64,000 bases of DNA, from assembly GCA_023415935.1 (NCBI GenBank), contig JAEZIX010000096.1, positions 1 to 64,000 on the forward strand, written 5' to 3'. Of the stretch, positions 52,531 to 60,244 are shown one piece after another. Below the pieces are notes generated by a model that was given only the letters and a program-made list of their open reading frames with translations, did no database searches and had not been told where the DNA came from. A program made the translations under genes and the position numbers. Position 1 is the first letter of the stretch. Each line of letters begins with the position of its first letter. This DNA is from Cyanobacteria bacterium OH_CDB_20. Its GTDB lineage: Bacteria; Cyanobacteriota; Vampirovibrionia; Gastranaerophilales; Gastranaerophilaceae.

Positions 52531-53148
52531 TTAAATATCTAGCTTAGCACCATATTGATCTGTCGCTGCTTGCTCAACCAACTGACCATTATTAAATTTT
52601 TGGAATATTGAAGTTGAATCATCTTTGCTATAAGTTCTAAGGAATCTGCGTGAAATATCTACGCCACCAGGCTCAAAGAATGAATGTCTTCTTAGCCCCG
52701 GATATATAGATTCTTCCAAACTTTCTAGAGAACCTTGTTGATATTTTGCAACAATATCTTTTGAACAATATCTTCCATAAGAAAGTGTTCCGTTATCTTT
52801 TGCATCTGTATAAACAGATTTTATACTTTTGCCTTGATCATCATAGTATTCTGAAACAAAACGTCCATCATCTGTAACATAATGTTTTTCAACTACAACG
52901 CCTGCGTGATTTTTTTTCTCAGAAGCAAAATCTTCTGGCTTAAACAAATGAATATCAGATGGTGCCTTATCTGTAAGCGGTCTGTTTAAGATTGCCAAAA
53001 GTTCAAGACCTGACATTGTTGTATGGTCTTTTACTTGCTGTAACGGATTGCATTTACAACCTTTACCGCCACATTTGCAGTCTTTATGATCAGATGACCC
53101 AAAAGCAACTTGTTTTGTATTATAAATTTGAGTATTTAAAATTCGCAT
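52531..53148 (-). CDS. protein of unknown function with N-terminal VAFG motif and Cys cluster
   Basis: 205 residues. MRILNTQIYNTKQVAFGSS has V-A-F-G at 14-17, then D-C-K-C-G-G-K-G-C-K-C-N at about 23-34, four closely spaced cysteines that could hold a metal. The rest resembles the gene at 51912: YVTDDGRFVSEYYDDQGKSI and QKFNNGQLVEQAATDQYG look like Y-D-x-x-G beta-hairpin units. Likely a paralogue of the shorter neighbour. Function unknown. Confidence 0.7.
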   Translation of the reverse strand: MRILNTQIYNTKQVAFGSSDHKDCKCGGKGCKCNPLQQVKDHTTMSGLELLAILNRPLTDKAPSDIHLFKPEDFASEKKNHAGVVVEKHYVTDDGRFVSEYYDDQGKSIKSVYTDAKDNGTLSYGRYCSKDIVAKYQQGSLESLEESIYPGLRRHSFFEPGGVDISRRFLRTYSKDDSTSIFQKFNNGQLVEQAATDQYGAKLDI

Positions 53149-53212
53149 AATTTATTTCCTCATCTCTGCTGAGTAATTTAAAACGCGTAAATATTATTTT
53201 TGCTATATATCT

Positions 53213-54007
53213 TTAAAGAATATTTTCCAGCCCATAGACAAAACTTGAGTTTTTTGCAACATGTCTTACTGCAAGTAAAATTCCATCCATATAGCAGGTT
53301 CTATCCATTGAATCATGCCTGATTTTAAATATTTGTCCTGATGCGCCAAAAATAACTTCTTGAGAAGCTATATAACCGGGCATTCTAACAGAGTGTATGT
53401 GAATATTAGCATCTGCTGTTCCACCGCGAGAACCTTCTATAAGCTCAACTTCAGGCACATTGCCTAGTGCAAAATTCTCATTTTCTTCTGCCATAAGTTT
53501 TGCAGTTTTGATTGCAGTTCCTGATGGTGCGTCTTTCTTCTGATTATGATGAAGTTCAATTATTTCAGCATTGTTAAAATATTTTGCAGCCTGTTTTGCA
53601 AACATCATCATAAGAACAGCCCCTGTTGAAAAATTCGGAGCAACTAAACATGCGGTTGCATTTGAGCTTGATAAACTTTGAAGCTCATTTAATTCTTCAT
53701 CTTTAAGCCCTGTTGTACCTATTACAGTAGCAACTTTGTTATTCAAATATAACTTTGCATTATTAAAAATAGTAGATGGCTGCGTAAAATCAATAATAAC
53801 ATCAGGTTTTACAGTTTTTACGGCATGCTCTATATCGCTTTGAATTTTAACGCCATTTGCTTTTGAAAGAACAATTTCTCCGACATCTTCTCCTGCTTTA
53901 AAAACATCAACAGCAAGCACAAGCTCTGTATCTTGGGCTTCTGATACTGCTTTTATTATCTCTCTGCCCATTTTGCCTAATGCACCAACTACACCAACTC
54001 TAATCAT
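53213..54007 (-). CDS. dapB: 4-hydroxy-tetrahydrodipicolinate reductase
   Basis: NAD(P)H reductase after dapA in diaminopimelate synthesis. 264 residues. VGVVGALGKMGREI (cofactor loop, with A-L-G in place of the usual A-x-G-R), VIDFTQPSTIFNN, ATVIGTTGLKDEEL, IIELHHNQKKDAPSGTAIKT (substrate and catalytic His region) and DSMDRTCYMDGILLAVR are characteristic. Separate from dapA-asd and divergent from ileS. Confidence 0.95.
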   Translation of the reverse strand: MIRVGVVGALGKMGREIIKAVSEAQDTELVLAVDVFKAGEDVGEIVLSKANGVKIQSDIEHAVKTVKPDVIIDFTQPSTIFNNAKLYLNNKVATVIGTTGLKDEELNELQSLSSSNATACLVAPNFSTGAVLMMMFAKQAAKYFNNAEIIELHHNQKKDAPSGTAIKTAKLMAEENENFALGNVPEVELIEGSRGGTADANIHIHSVRMPGYIASQEVIFGASGQIFKIRHDSMDRTCYMDGILLAVRHVAKNSSFVYGLENIL

Positions 54008-54040
54008 TTTATAAAATCCTTAATAAGTTACTTCTATGCA

Positions 54041-54046
54041 ATTATA
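54041..54046 (-). promoter_or_regulatory. -10 box before dapB
   Basis: TATAAT on the minus strand, 34 nt before the dapB ATG. No good -35 box at 17 nt. Shared 100-nt divergent region with ileS. Confidence 0.35.
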
Positions 54047-54107
54047 CAATAATAATTTTTTGTAATAAAATATAAAGAGAGAAATATTTACGAAAAAAGA
54101 GGGTACT

Positions 54108-56936
54108 ATGCAAGATAGCAAAATGGAATACAAAAATACACTTAATCTTCCTGAAACAAGTTTAGCAATGCGTGCAAACGCTGCTCAAAAAGAGCTTGAG
54201 ATACAAAAATTCTGGGAAGAAAATGATATTTACAGCAAAATTATTGAAGGCAAAAACAAATCAAAAAGTTTCATTTTGCACGACGGCCCTCCTTATTTGA
54301 GTTCTGAAAAAATTCACGTAGGAACAGCCCTAAACAAGATTTTAAAAGATATTGTTATCAAATATAAATCTCAAACAGGGTTTTATTCGCCTTATGTTCC
54401 TGGCTATGATGGTCACGGACTTCCTATCGAAAATGCCGTTGTAAAGAACATAAAAGGCGGAAGAGAAGCGCTTACCCCTCTTGAACTCAGACAAAAATGC
54501 AGAGAATTTGCAGCTAAAAACCTTAAAGGACAAGAAAAAGAATTTAAAAGACTAGGCGTTTTAGGCAACTGGGAAAATCCATACATAACAATTGCGCCTG
54601 AATATGAAGCGGAACAATTAAAAGTTTTCGGTGAAATGTATAAAAAAGGCTACGTTGAAAAAGGCTTAAAACCTGTTTACTGGTGCGCTTCTTGCGAAAC
54701 AGCATTAGCTGAAGCTGAAGTTGAATACGCAGACCACACTTCAACATCTATTTATGTAAGATTTAAATTCGACAAAGAAGATGCTGAACAAGCCTACAAG
54801 AAAGCAAACGTTACAAGCTCAAACGACCTATATGCAGTAATCTGGACAACAACTCCTTGGACAATTCCTTCAAATATGGCAATTGCTATGAATGCAAAAC
54901 TTGATTATTCAATATTTGAATACAAAAATGCAAATTACGTTGTTGCAACAGACCTTTTAAAATCATTCTTAGATGATGCTAAGTGGGAAGAATCTGATAT
55001 CAAGGTTTTAGGCAATACACAAGGCGCTGAACTTGAACTATTAAAAACAAATCACCCTCTATACAATAGAAAAAGCCCTATTATCTTAGGCGACCACGTT
55101 ACATTAGACGCTGGTACCGGATGTGTTCACACAGCACCTGGCCACGGTCTTGAGGACTGGGAAGTAGGACAAAAATATAACCTTGAAACACTATCACCAT
55201 TTAATTCAAAAGGTGTTTGGATTGAATCAGGTTCATTCAATGACCCTGAACTAATTGGTGTTCCTTACTTTAAAGGAAACAGCATGGTTGTTGAAAAGCT
55301 CGAAAAAGCAAACGCATTAATCGAAAAACACGACATAACTCACAGCTATCCTCACTGCTGGAGATGTAAAAACCCTGTTATGTATAGAGCTACCCCTCAA
55401 TGGTTTGTTAAAGTTGATAGATTCAGCAAACTTGCATTAGATGAAATAAGAAAAGTTAAATGGACTCCATCTTCGGGTGAAGCAAGACTTTCAAACATGG
55501 TTGCTGGAAGAACAGACTGGTGTATCTCAAGACAAAGAGCTTGGGGCGTTCCAATTCCTGTATTCTATTGCGAAGACTGCTCTGAAGTTGTAGTTACTGA
55601 CGAAACAATAAATCATGTATCAGAAATGTTTGCAAAAGAAAGTTCTGATGCGTGGGTAAAATATACTGAAAAAGAACTTTTACCTGAAGGCTTCAAATGC
55701 CCTAAATGTGGCGGCAATCACTTCAAAAAAGAAAACGACATTATGGATGTTTGGTTTGACTCAGGTGTTTCCTGGAAAGCAGTCGTTGAAAAACGTTCTG
55801 AAGAGCTGGGGCACACTCCTGTTGATATGTATCTAGAAGGCTCAGATCAACATAGAGGCTGGTTCCAATCTTCACTATTAACATCAATTGCAACTCAAGG
55901 AATTGCTCCATATAAACAAGTTCTGACTCACGGATTTGTATTTGGTGAAGATGGAAGAAAAATGTCAAAATCATTAGGCAACTACATTAGACCTGATGAT
56001 ATTATAAAAACTTACGGAGCAGACATCCTAAGACTTTGGGCAGCATCTGTTGATTACCGTAACGACATCAAAATCGGTGACAATATCATAAAACAGCTTG
56101 TTGAGATATTTAAAAAGACAAGAAATACAGCAAGATTCTTGCTCGGAAATATCTTTGATTTTGACCCAAAAACTGATTATGTAAAATATGAAGATCTAAA
56201 AGCTATTGATAAATTTGCTTTACACAAATTAAACACGCTTATATCTAATGTTACAGAAGCTTTTGACAGTTATGAGTTTTACAAGTATTTTCAACACCTT
56301 CAAAACTTTGCAGCTGTTGACTTGAGCGCATTTTACCTTGACATTGTAAAAGACAGATTATACACTCAAGGCAAAAAATCGCTTTCAAGAAGAGCTTGCC
56401 AAACTGTGCTTTATGAAATATCTCAAGCATTGACTAGAATATTAGTTCCTGTAATGCCACACCAAGCTGAAGATATCTGGACAAGTACACCAGAGACCCA
56501 AAAAGGAGGCTTAACAAGCGTTCTTCTAACAGAATGGCCGACATTTAAACCTGAATGGGTAAACAAAGAGCTTGAAGAAGAATTCACACAAATATTAAAA
56601 CTAAGAGAGATTGCAACAAAAGCAATCGAACCTCTTAGAGCTGATAAACAAATCGGAAGCTCACTTGAAGTTGCCGTTTATGTAAAATCTGACAATAAAG
56701 CGCTTCTTCAAAAATATGAAGATGATCTTGCAAATATTTTCATCACATCTCAAGCAATTTTAACAGAAGATAAGCCTACTGAAACCCTTAACGAGTATTC
56801 AGAAGACGCTTATACTATATATGTAACAAAAGCTCTTGGTGAAAAATGCGAAAGATGCTGGAAATACAGAGAACTAGGCACAATTGAAGGTCACGAAACA
56901 ATATGTGAAGAGTGTTTCGGAGCTATCAGCTTGTAA
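54108..56936 (+). CDS. ileS: isoleucyl-tRNA synthetase
   Basis: Charges tRNA-Ile. 942 residues, class I. The start of the catalytic domain reads FILHDGPPYLSSEKIHVGTALN, so the HIGH motif appears as H-V-G-T and the preceding loop is one residue longer than usual. GRKMSKSLGNY is a standard KMSKS. The editing domain includes YAVIWTTTPWTIPSNMA and GTGCVHTAPGHG. A C-terminal zinc finger C-E-R-C-W ... I-C-E-E-C ends the protein, as in bacterial type IleS. GAGGG precedes the ATG. No T-box leader is possible in the short upstream region. Confidence 0.95.
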   Translation: MQDSKMEYKNTLNLPETSLAMRANAAQKELEIQKFWEENDIYSKIIEGKNKSKSFILHDGPPYLSSEKIHVGTALNKILKDIVIKYKSQTGFYSPYVPGYDGHGLPIENAVVKNIKGGREALTPLELRQKCREFAAKNLKGQEKEFKRLGVLGNWENPYITIAPEYEAEQLKVFGEMYKKGYVEKGLKPVYWCASCETALAEAEVEYADHTSTSIYVRFKFDKEDAEQAYKKANVTSSNDLYAVIWTTTPWTIPSNMAIAMNAKLDYSIFEYKNANYVVATDLLKSFLDDAKWEESDIKVLGNTQGAELELLKTNHPLYNRKSPIILGDHVTLDAGTGCVHTAPGHGLEDWEVGQKYNLETLSPFNSKGVWIESGSFNDPELIGVPYFKGNSMVVEKLEKANALIEKHDITHSYPHCWRCKNPVMYRATPQWFVKVDRFSKLALDEIRKVKWTPSSGEARLSNMVAGRTDWCISRQRAWGVPIPVFYCEDCSEVVVTDETINHVSEMFAKESSDAWVKYTEKELLPEGFKCPKCGGNHFKKENDIMDVWFDSGVSWKAVVEKRSEELGHTPVDMYLEGSDQHRGWFQSSLLTSIATQGIAPYKQVLTHGFVFGEDGRKMSKSLGNYIRPDDIIKTYGADILRLWAASVDYRNDIKIGDNIIKQLVEIFKKTRNTARFLLGNIFDFDPKTDYVKYEDLKAIDKFALHKLNTLISNVTEAFDSYEFYKYFQHLQNFAAVDLSAFYLDIVKDRLYTQGKKSLSRRACQTVLYEISQALTRILVPVMPHQAEDIWTSTPETQKGGLTSVLLTEWPTFKPEWVNKELEEEFTQILKLREIATKAIEPLRADKQIGSSLEVAVYVKSDNKALLQKYEDDLANIFITSQAILTEDKPTETLNEYSEDAYTIYVTKALGEKCERCWKYRELGTIEGHETICEECFGAISL

Positions 56937-57041
56937 TTTATATATATATTTCTTAATAAAGAGCTTAAAAATAGCACGTTTAAATATTCTCAGGTTTTAT
57001 AGCCAACATAAAACGTTCAAAGAACGGAATAGGAGAAAAAT

Positions 57042-57578
57042 ATGAATTATCTTCAAACAGTTGGAACACTACCAAGCGCAAATACTGCAGCACCTGCTCA
57101 AGCAGCTCAACCAGAAATAAAAGAAATTTTGCCAATGACACCGGAACAACAAGCAAAACTTCCTGGCGATACTTTTGATTCACCTGCCAAAGCGCCTGTA
57201 ATAGGACGATTCAGACTTCTATTCAAACGTTTAACTAAAGAACAAATTAAACAAGTAAATGAAACAGGCATGTTGCCTCCTACAGCTAGATTCTACAATT
57301 CTTTTGGCTACTATTCAGTTGGCAATAAATTTGTAGGTCTAACCTCAGGAACAAGAAAACTACCTGCAGGTTTTGAACTAAAACAAAACTTCTTAGGCTT
57401 TACAAGAGTTGTTCCAAAAGGAACCACAGGTGTATTTGTAAGAAAAACAAAAGAAGAAAAAGCACAAATGAAAGCTGAGCAAGAAGCATATAAAACTCAA
57501 GTAGCTGCAGAAAAAGAAGCAAAAAAAGCTGACAAAGAAACAGTAAAACCAGAAAAAGAAACAGAAAAATCTAAATAA
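57042..57578 (+). CDS. protein of unknown function with Lys/Glu-rich tail
   Basis: 178 residues, no recognised family. An Ala/Pro-rich N-terminus (residues 1-45, no signal peptide) leads to a compact domain at about 55-140 (LFKRLTKEQIKQVNETGMLP, then FYNSFGYYSVGNKFVGLTSG). The last 40 residues are Lys/Glu repeats (AEKEAKKADKETVKPEKETE), probably flexible. GGAG lies 7 nt before the ATG, and a terminator follows at once, so it is monocistronic. The Lys/Glu tail resembles that of the secreted protein at 7647. Confidence 0.7.
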   Translation: MNYLQTVGTLPSANTAAPAQAAQPEIKEILPMTPEQQAKLPGDTFDSPAKAPVIGRFRLLFKRLTKEQIKQVNETGMLPPTARFYNSFGYYSVGNKFVGLTSGTRKLPAGFELKQNFLGFTRVVPKGTTGVFVRKTKEEKAQMKAEQEAYKTQVAAEKEAKKADKETVKPEKETEKSK

Positions 57579-57595
57579 CTAAAGATATTCAAATA

Positions 57596-57626
57596 TAAAA
57601 GCCCTCTCTAATTTTGAGGGCTTTTT
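57596..57626 (+). terminator. terminator after the 57042 gene
   Basis: AAAAGCCCTC (57597-57606) pairs with GAGGGCTTTT (57616-57625) across a 9-nt loop, ending in a T-run. Confidence 0.88.
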
Positions 57627-57651
57627 GCATGAAAAAATTTAAATTCTCTTG

Positions 57652-57660
57652 TGTTATAAT
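57652..57660 (+). promoter_or_regulatory. extended -10 promoter of the phosphohexomutase gene
   Basis: TGTTATAAT, perfect -10 with TG extension, 40 nt before the ATG at 57700. No -35 box seen. Confidence 0.6.
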
Positions 57661-57699
57661 GGTCTTAATTCGAAAAATTAGTACACTTAGGGAACAAAA

Positions 57700-59970
57700 A
57701 TGGGACAAAACAGCAATTTAGAAAAAGAACTTTTTAACTCAGTTGAGAAAAACACACCTGAATATATAAAAAAACATAATATTTTAGACATAACAAACCC
57801 TGAAGCATTTGTGTTTACATTAAAAAAAGAGCATCTAGAAGAATACGATGAGAATACAAATCCTGAAGGCTTAAACTTAAAAAATTGGCTCAAAAATTAC
57901 GCAAAAGAAGCAGAAGTTTCAACTGCAGGAATAAGAGGCCCACAAAATATTTTATATCCGCATGATACAAGATTTCCTATCAATACAATCGGGATTATGC
58001 TTGCTACATATGCAAAAGCTCTTGTTGCAAATAAAAAATATAATGGCAAAAAACTTTTAAAACTGGTTGGTAGAGAAGTAAGATATAATTCTGATAAATT
58101 CTTGGATCTTATTGCAAGAATTCAAGCAGCTCAAGGAATTGAAACTTTAACAACTTATGAAAGAGAAACAATGCCAATTTGGCTTGCTTCATTTTTAGCT
58201 TTTAAATTAGACCTTTTAGGCGGTGAATATATTACCTCAAGCCACGGAATAAGCGTTAAAAATGCAACAAAAGACCTTAATTCTCAAGGCAGCCAGTATC
58301 TTCCTGAAGAATCATTAGAATTCGTAAATAAAATACAAGAAATCTTTGAAGAAGTGGAGAAAAAAGGTTCCTACGAAATCGCAATATCTCCAAATAATGA
58401 TGAGAAAATAAATGAATTATATATGCAGACCATAAATGACGGAATTGACTTATATCAGGAATATTTAAAAAATGGTGTTGCAACAGAAGCTAATATTAAA
58501 CATATTCAAAATATTAAAAACAAAATCGTAATTGAAAATGTAGGCGGAAGTGCATACAGAACATTAAGTAAACTTCTAAAAGGTTTGAATATCGAAGATA
58601 AATTCGTTTGGCTAAATGAAAAAGAAGATCCGTTCTTCCATGGAATAGGCAAATACGATGAAGACCCGAAAGGGAACAAATGTTTTTATGACTATTCAGT
58701 TGATGCCACCGTTTTGTCAAAGGATAAAGAAGGAAATCCATATTTCCCTGTAATTGAGACATTAAACTACGGGGAAAAACTCAAAAACTATCCAATTTCA
58801 ACTATAGTATTAATAACAGACCCTGACCATGACAGATTAACTGTTGCTCAGATTGAAGATGTGAGAAATATTTATACACTTGAAAATGCAGGTATTGATT
58901 TTGCTTATCTTGATGACAAAAGAGTACTTGCTATTTTTACTGCCAATCAGTCATTCCTTTTGCTAATGGACTATTGGACAAAAATTCTGAAGAAAAATAA
59001 TATATTTTACAATCACCCTAGATTTGTTATAAAAACAACAGCATCGGCTAAATCATGGGATGAATGGGCTGATAAAAATTGTATAAACATTGTTAATGTG
59101 CCTGTTGGATTTAAAGAAATTGCAAATATAATGAAGAAAGTCGAAAAGCAAATTAAAGACAATCCTGAAGAAGATGTCACTGTAACTGATGTACTCGGAA
59201 ATGAGATTAACCTTGGTAAAAATCCAAGATTAATATTTGGTGGTGAAGAATCTGGCGGTATGATTATCGGAGCTGAAGAACTTATCTACTCTAAAGCAGG
59301 TAGAATAGCAATTGCTATGAGAGAAAAAAGTGCAAGTGAAGCGATTATCGTAGCATCTGCTCTTGCAAGTGAACTTGAAGAAGAAGGAAAGACATTTACA
59401 GAAGCAATTCTTGAAATATTTAAAGAAAATGACATTATAAGCAAATTCGATGTAAGAGAAGATATTTCATACTACAACGAATCCGAACCTAATATTCAAA
59501 AACTTATCGAATCAAAAATCGAGGGAGAAGCAAAAAGAACAAAAAATGATCTTTTCTTCCTTACTATGGCTATTGCTAAAACAAAAGGTAATATAACGCT
59601 CGAGAATGTTAAAACCATCCTTTCTGAAACATTCCCGCACCTATCTTTTGAAAATCTTATAGATATAAAATTTGTAGGTGACGGAACATTTTTAAAATTT
59701 ACTAACAAATTTATTGAAATTCGTCCATCAGGAACCGACGCAAAAACTAAAGCATATGGCGCTGGTTCAAATAAAGCGGATATTTTACGTTATGCTCAAA
59801 TATTGGGTAATTACCCCGGCGACCTTAACGAAACTTATCTTGCATTAATAGATAAAGACTTATACAATAATGCAAAAGAGATATCATTGCTTGAGTATCA
59901 GAAATTTACAGACAAAGATGCAAATCATGAAGAGTTTGTTATTCCTGACTATTCAACAACATTAATTTAA
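57700..59970 (+). CDS. large alpha-D-phosphohexomutase family protein
   Basis: Phosphoglucomutase/phosphomannomutase-type enzyme of 756 residues, much longer than the usual 450-580. The core elements appear in order: VSTAGIRGPQN (about 72-82), the active-serine loop YITSSHGISVKNATKDL (in place of T-A-S-H-N-P), the metal loop ITDPDHDRLTVAQ, the sugar loop FGGEESGGMIIGAEE, and the phosphate loop IEIRPSGTDAKTKAYG. Extra residues lie between the serine loop and the metal loop and after 600. All four substrate loops are intact, so it is probably active. It would make hexose 1-phosphates for the glycans encoded elsewhere here. The exact sugar is unknown. Confidence 0.82.
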   Translation: MGQNSNLEKELFNSVEKNTPEYIKKHNILDITNPEAFVFTLKKEHLEEYDENTNPEGLNLKNWLKNYAKEAEVSTAGIRGPQNILYPHDTRFPINTIGIMLATYAKALVANKKYNGKKLLKLVGREVRYNSDKFLDLIARIQAAQGIETLTTYERETMPIWLASFLAFKLDLLGGEYITSSHGISVKNATKDLNSQGSQYLPEESLEFVNKIQEIFEEVEKKGSYEIAISPNNDEKINELYMQTINDGIDLYQEYLKNGVATEANIKHIQNIKNKIVIENVGGSAYRTLSKLLKGLNIEDKFVWLNEKEDPFFHGIGKYDEDPKGNKCFYDYSVDATVLSKDKEGNPYFPVIETLNYGEKLKNYPISTIVLITDPDHDRLTVAQIEDVRNIYTLENAGIDFAYLDDKRVLAIFTANQSFLLLMDYWTKILKKNNIFYNHPRFVIKTTASAKSWDEWADKNCINIVNVPVGFKEIANIMKKVEKQIKDNPEEDVTVTDVLGNEINLGKNPRLIFGGEESGGMIIGAEELIYSKAGRIAIAMREKSASEAIIVASALASELEEEGKTFTEAILEIFKENDIISKFDVREDISYYNESEPNIQKLIESKIEGEAKRTKNDLFFLTMAIAKTKGNITLENVKTILSETFPHLSFENLIDIKFVGDGTFLKFTNKFIEIRPSGTDAKTKAYGAGSNKADILRYAQILGNYPGDLNETYLALIDKDLYNNAKEISLLEYQKFTDKDANHEEFVIPDYSTTLI

Positions 59971-59985
59971 GAGGAGAAAAATATA

Positions 59986-60234
59986 ATGGCTCAAGAACCA
60001 AAAATGCTTGCGGAAATTCCAAGAAGCGCAACTGAAAGATTACAAATTTCTATAAATTCATACAAGGGCAAAAGTTACCTTGATTTGAGAATTTTTTACA
60101 CAACTGACGATGGACAAACCTGGAACCCTACTAAAAAAGGTGTTACAGTTGCTCCTGAAAGTTTGGAACTATTAAAAGACGCTGTTGAAGAAGCAATGCA
60201 AGAACTTATGACACCTGAAGAGGAAGAAGTATAG
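59986..60234 (+). CDS. PC4/p15-like ssDNA-binding protein
   Basis: 82 residues. ATERLQISINSYKGKSYLDL, then FYTTDDGQTWNPTKKGVTV and LELLKDAVEEA match the single-domain transcriptional coactivator p15 (PC4) fold: four strands with K-G-K-x-Y-x-D-L-R and an amphipathic helix. Bacterial members bind single-stranded DNA or RNA as dimers. GAGGAG precedes the ATG. It lies 15 nt after the phosphohexomutase stop and 10 nt before priA, probably in one transcript with priA, which also acts on single-stranded DNA. Confidence 0.82.
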   Translation: MAQEPKMLAEIPRSATERLQISINSYKGKSYLDLRIFYTTDDGQTWNPTKKGVTVAPESLELLKDAVEEAMQELMTPEEEEV

Positions 60235-60244
60235 TAAAAACAGT

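Noticed and set aside
54008..54107. T-box riboswitch before ileS
   Set aside because: Only 100 nt lie between dapB and ileS, too short for a T-box, and no AGGGTGG-like T-box sequence or terminator is seen.
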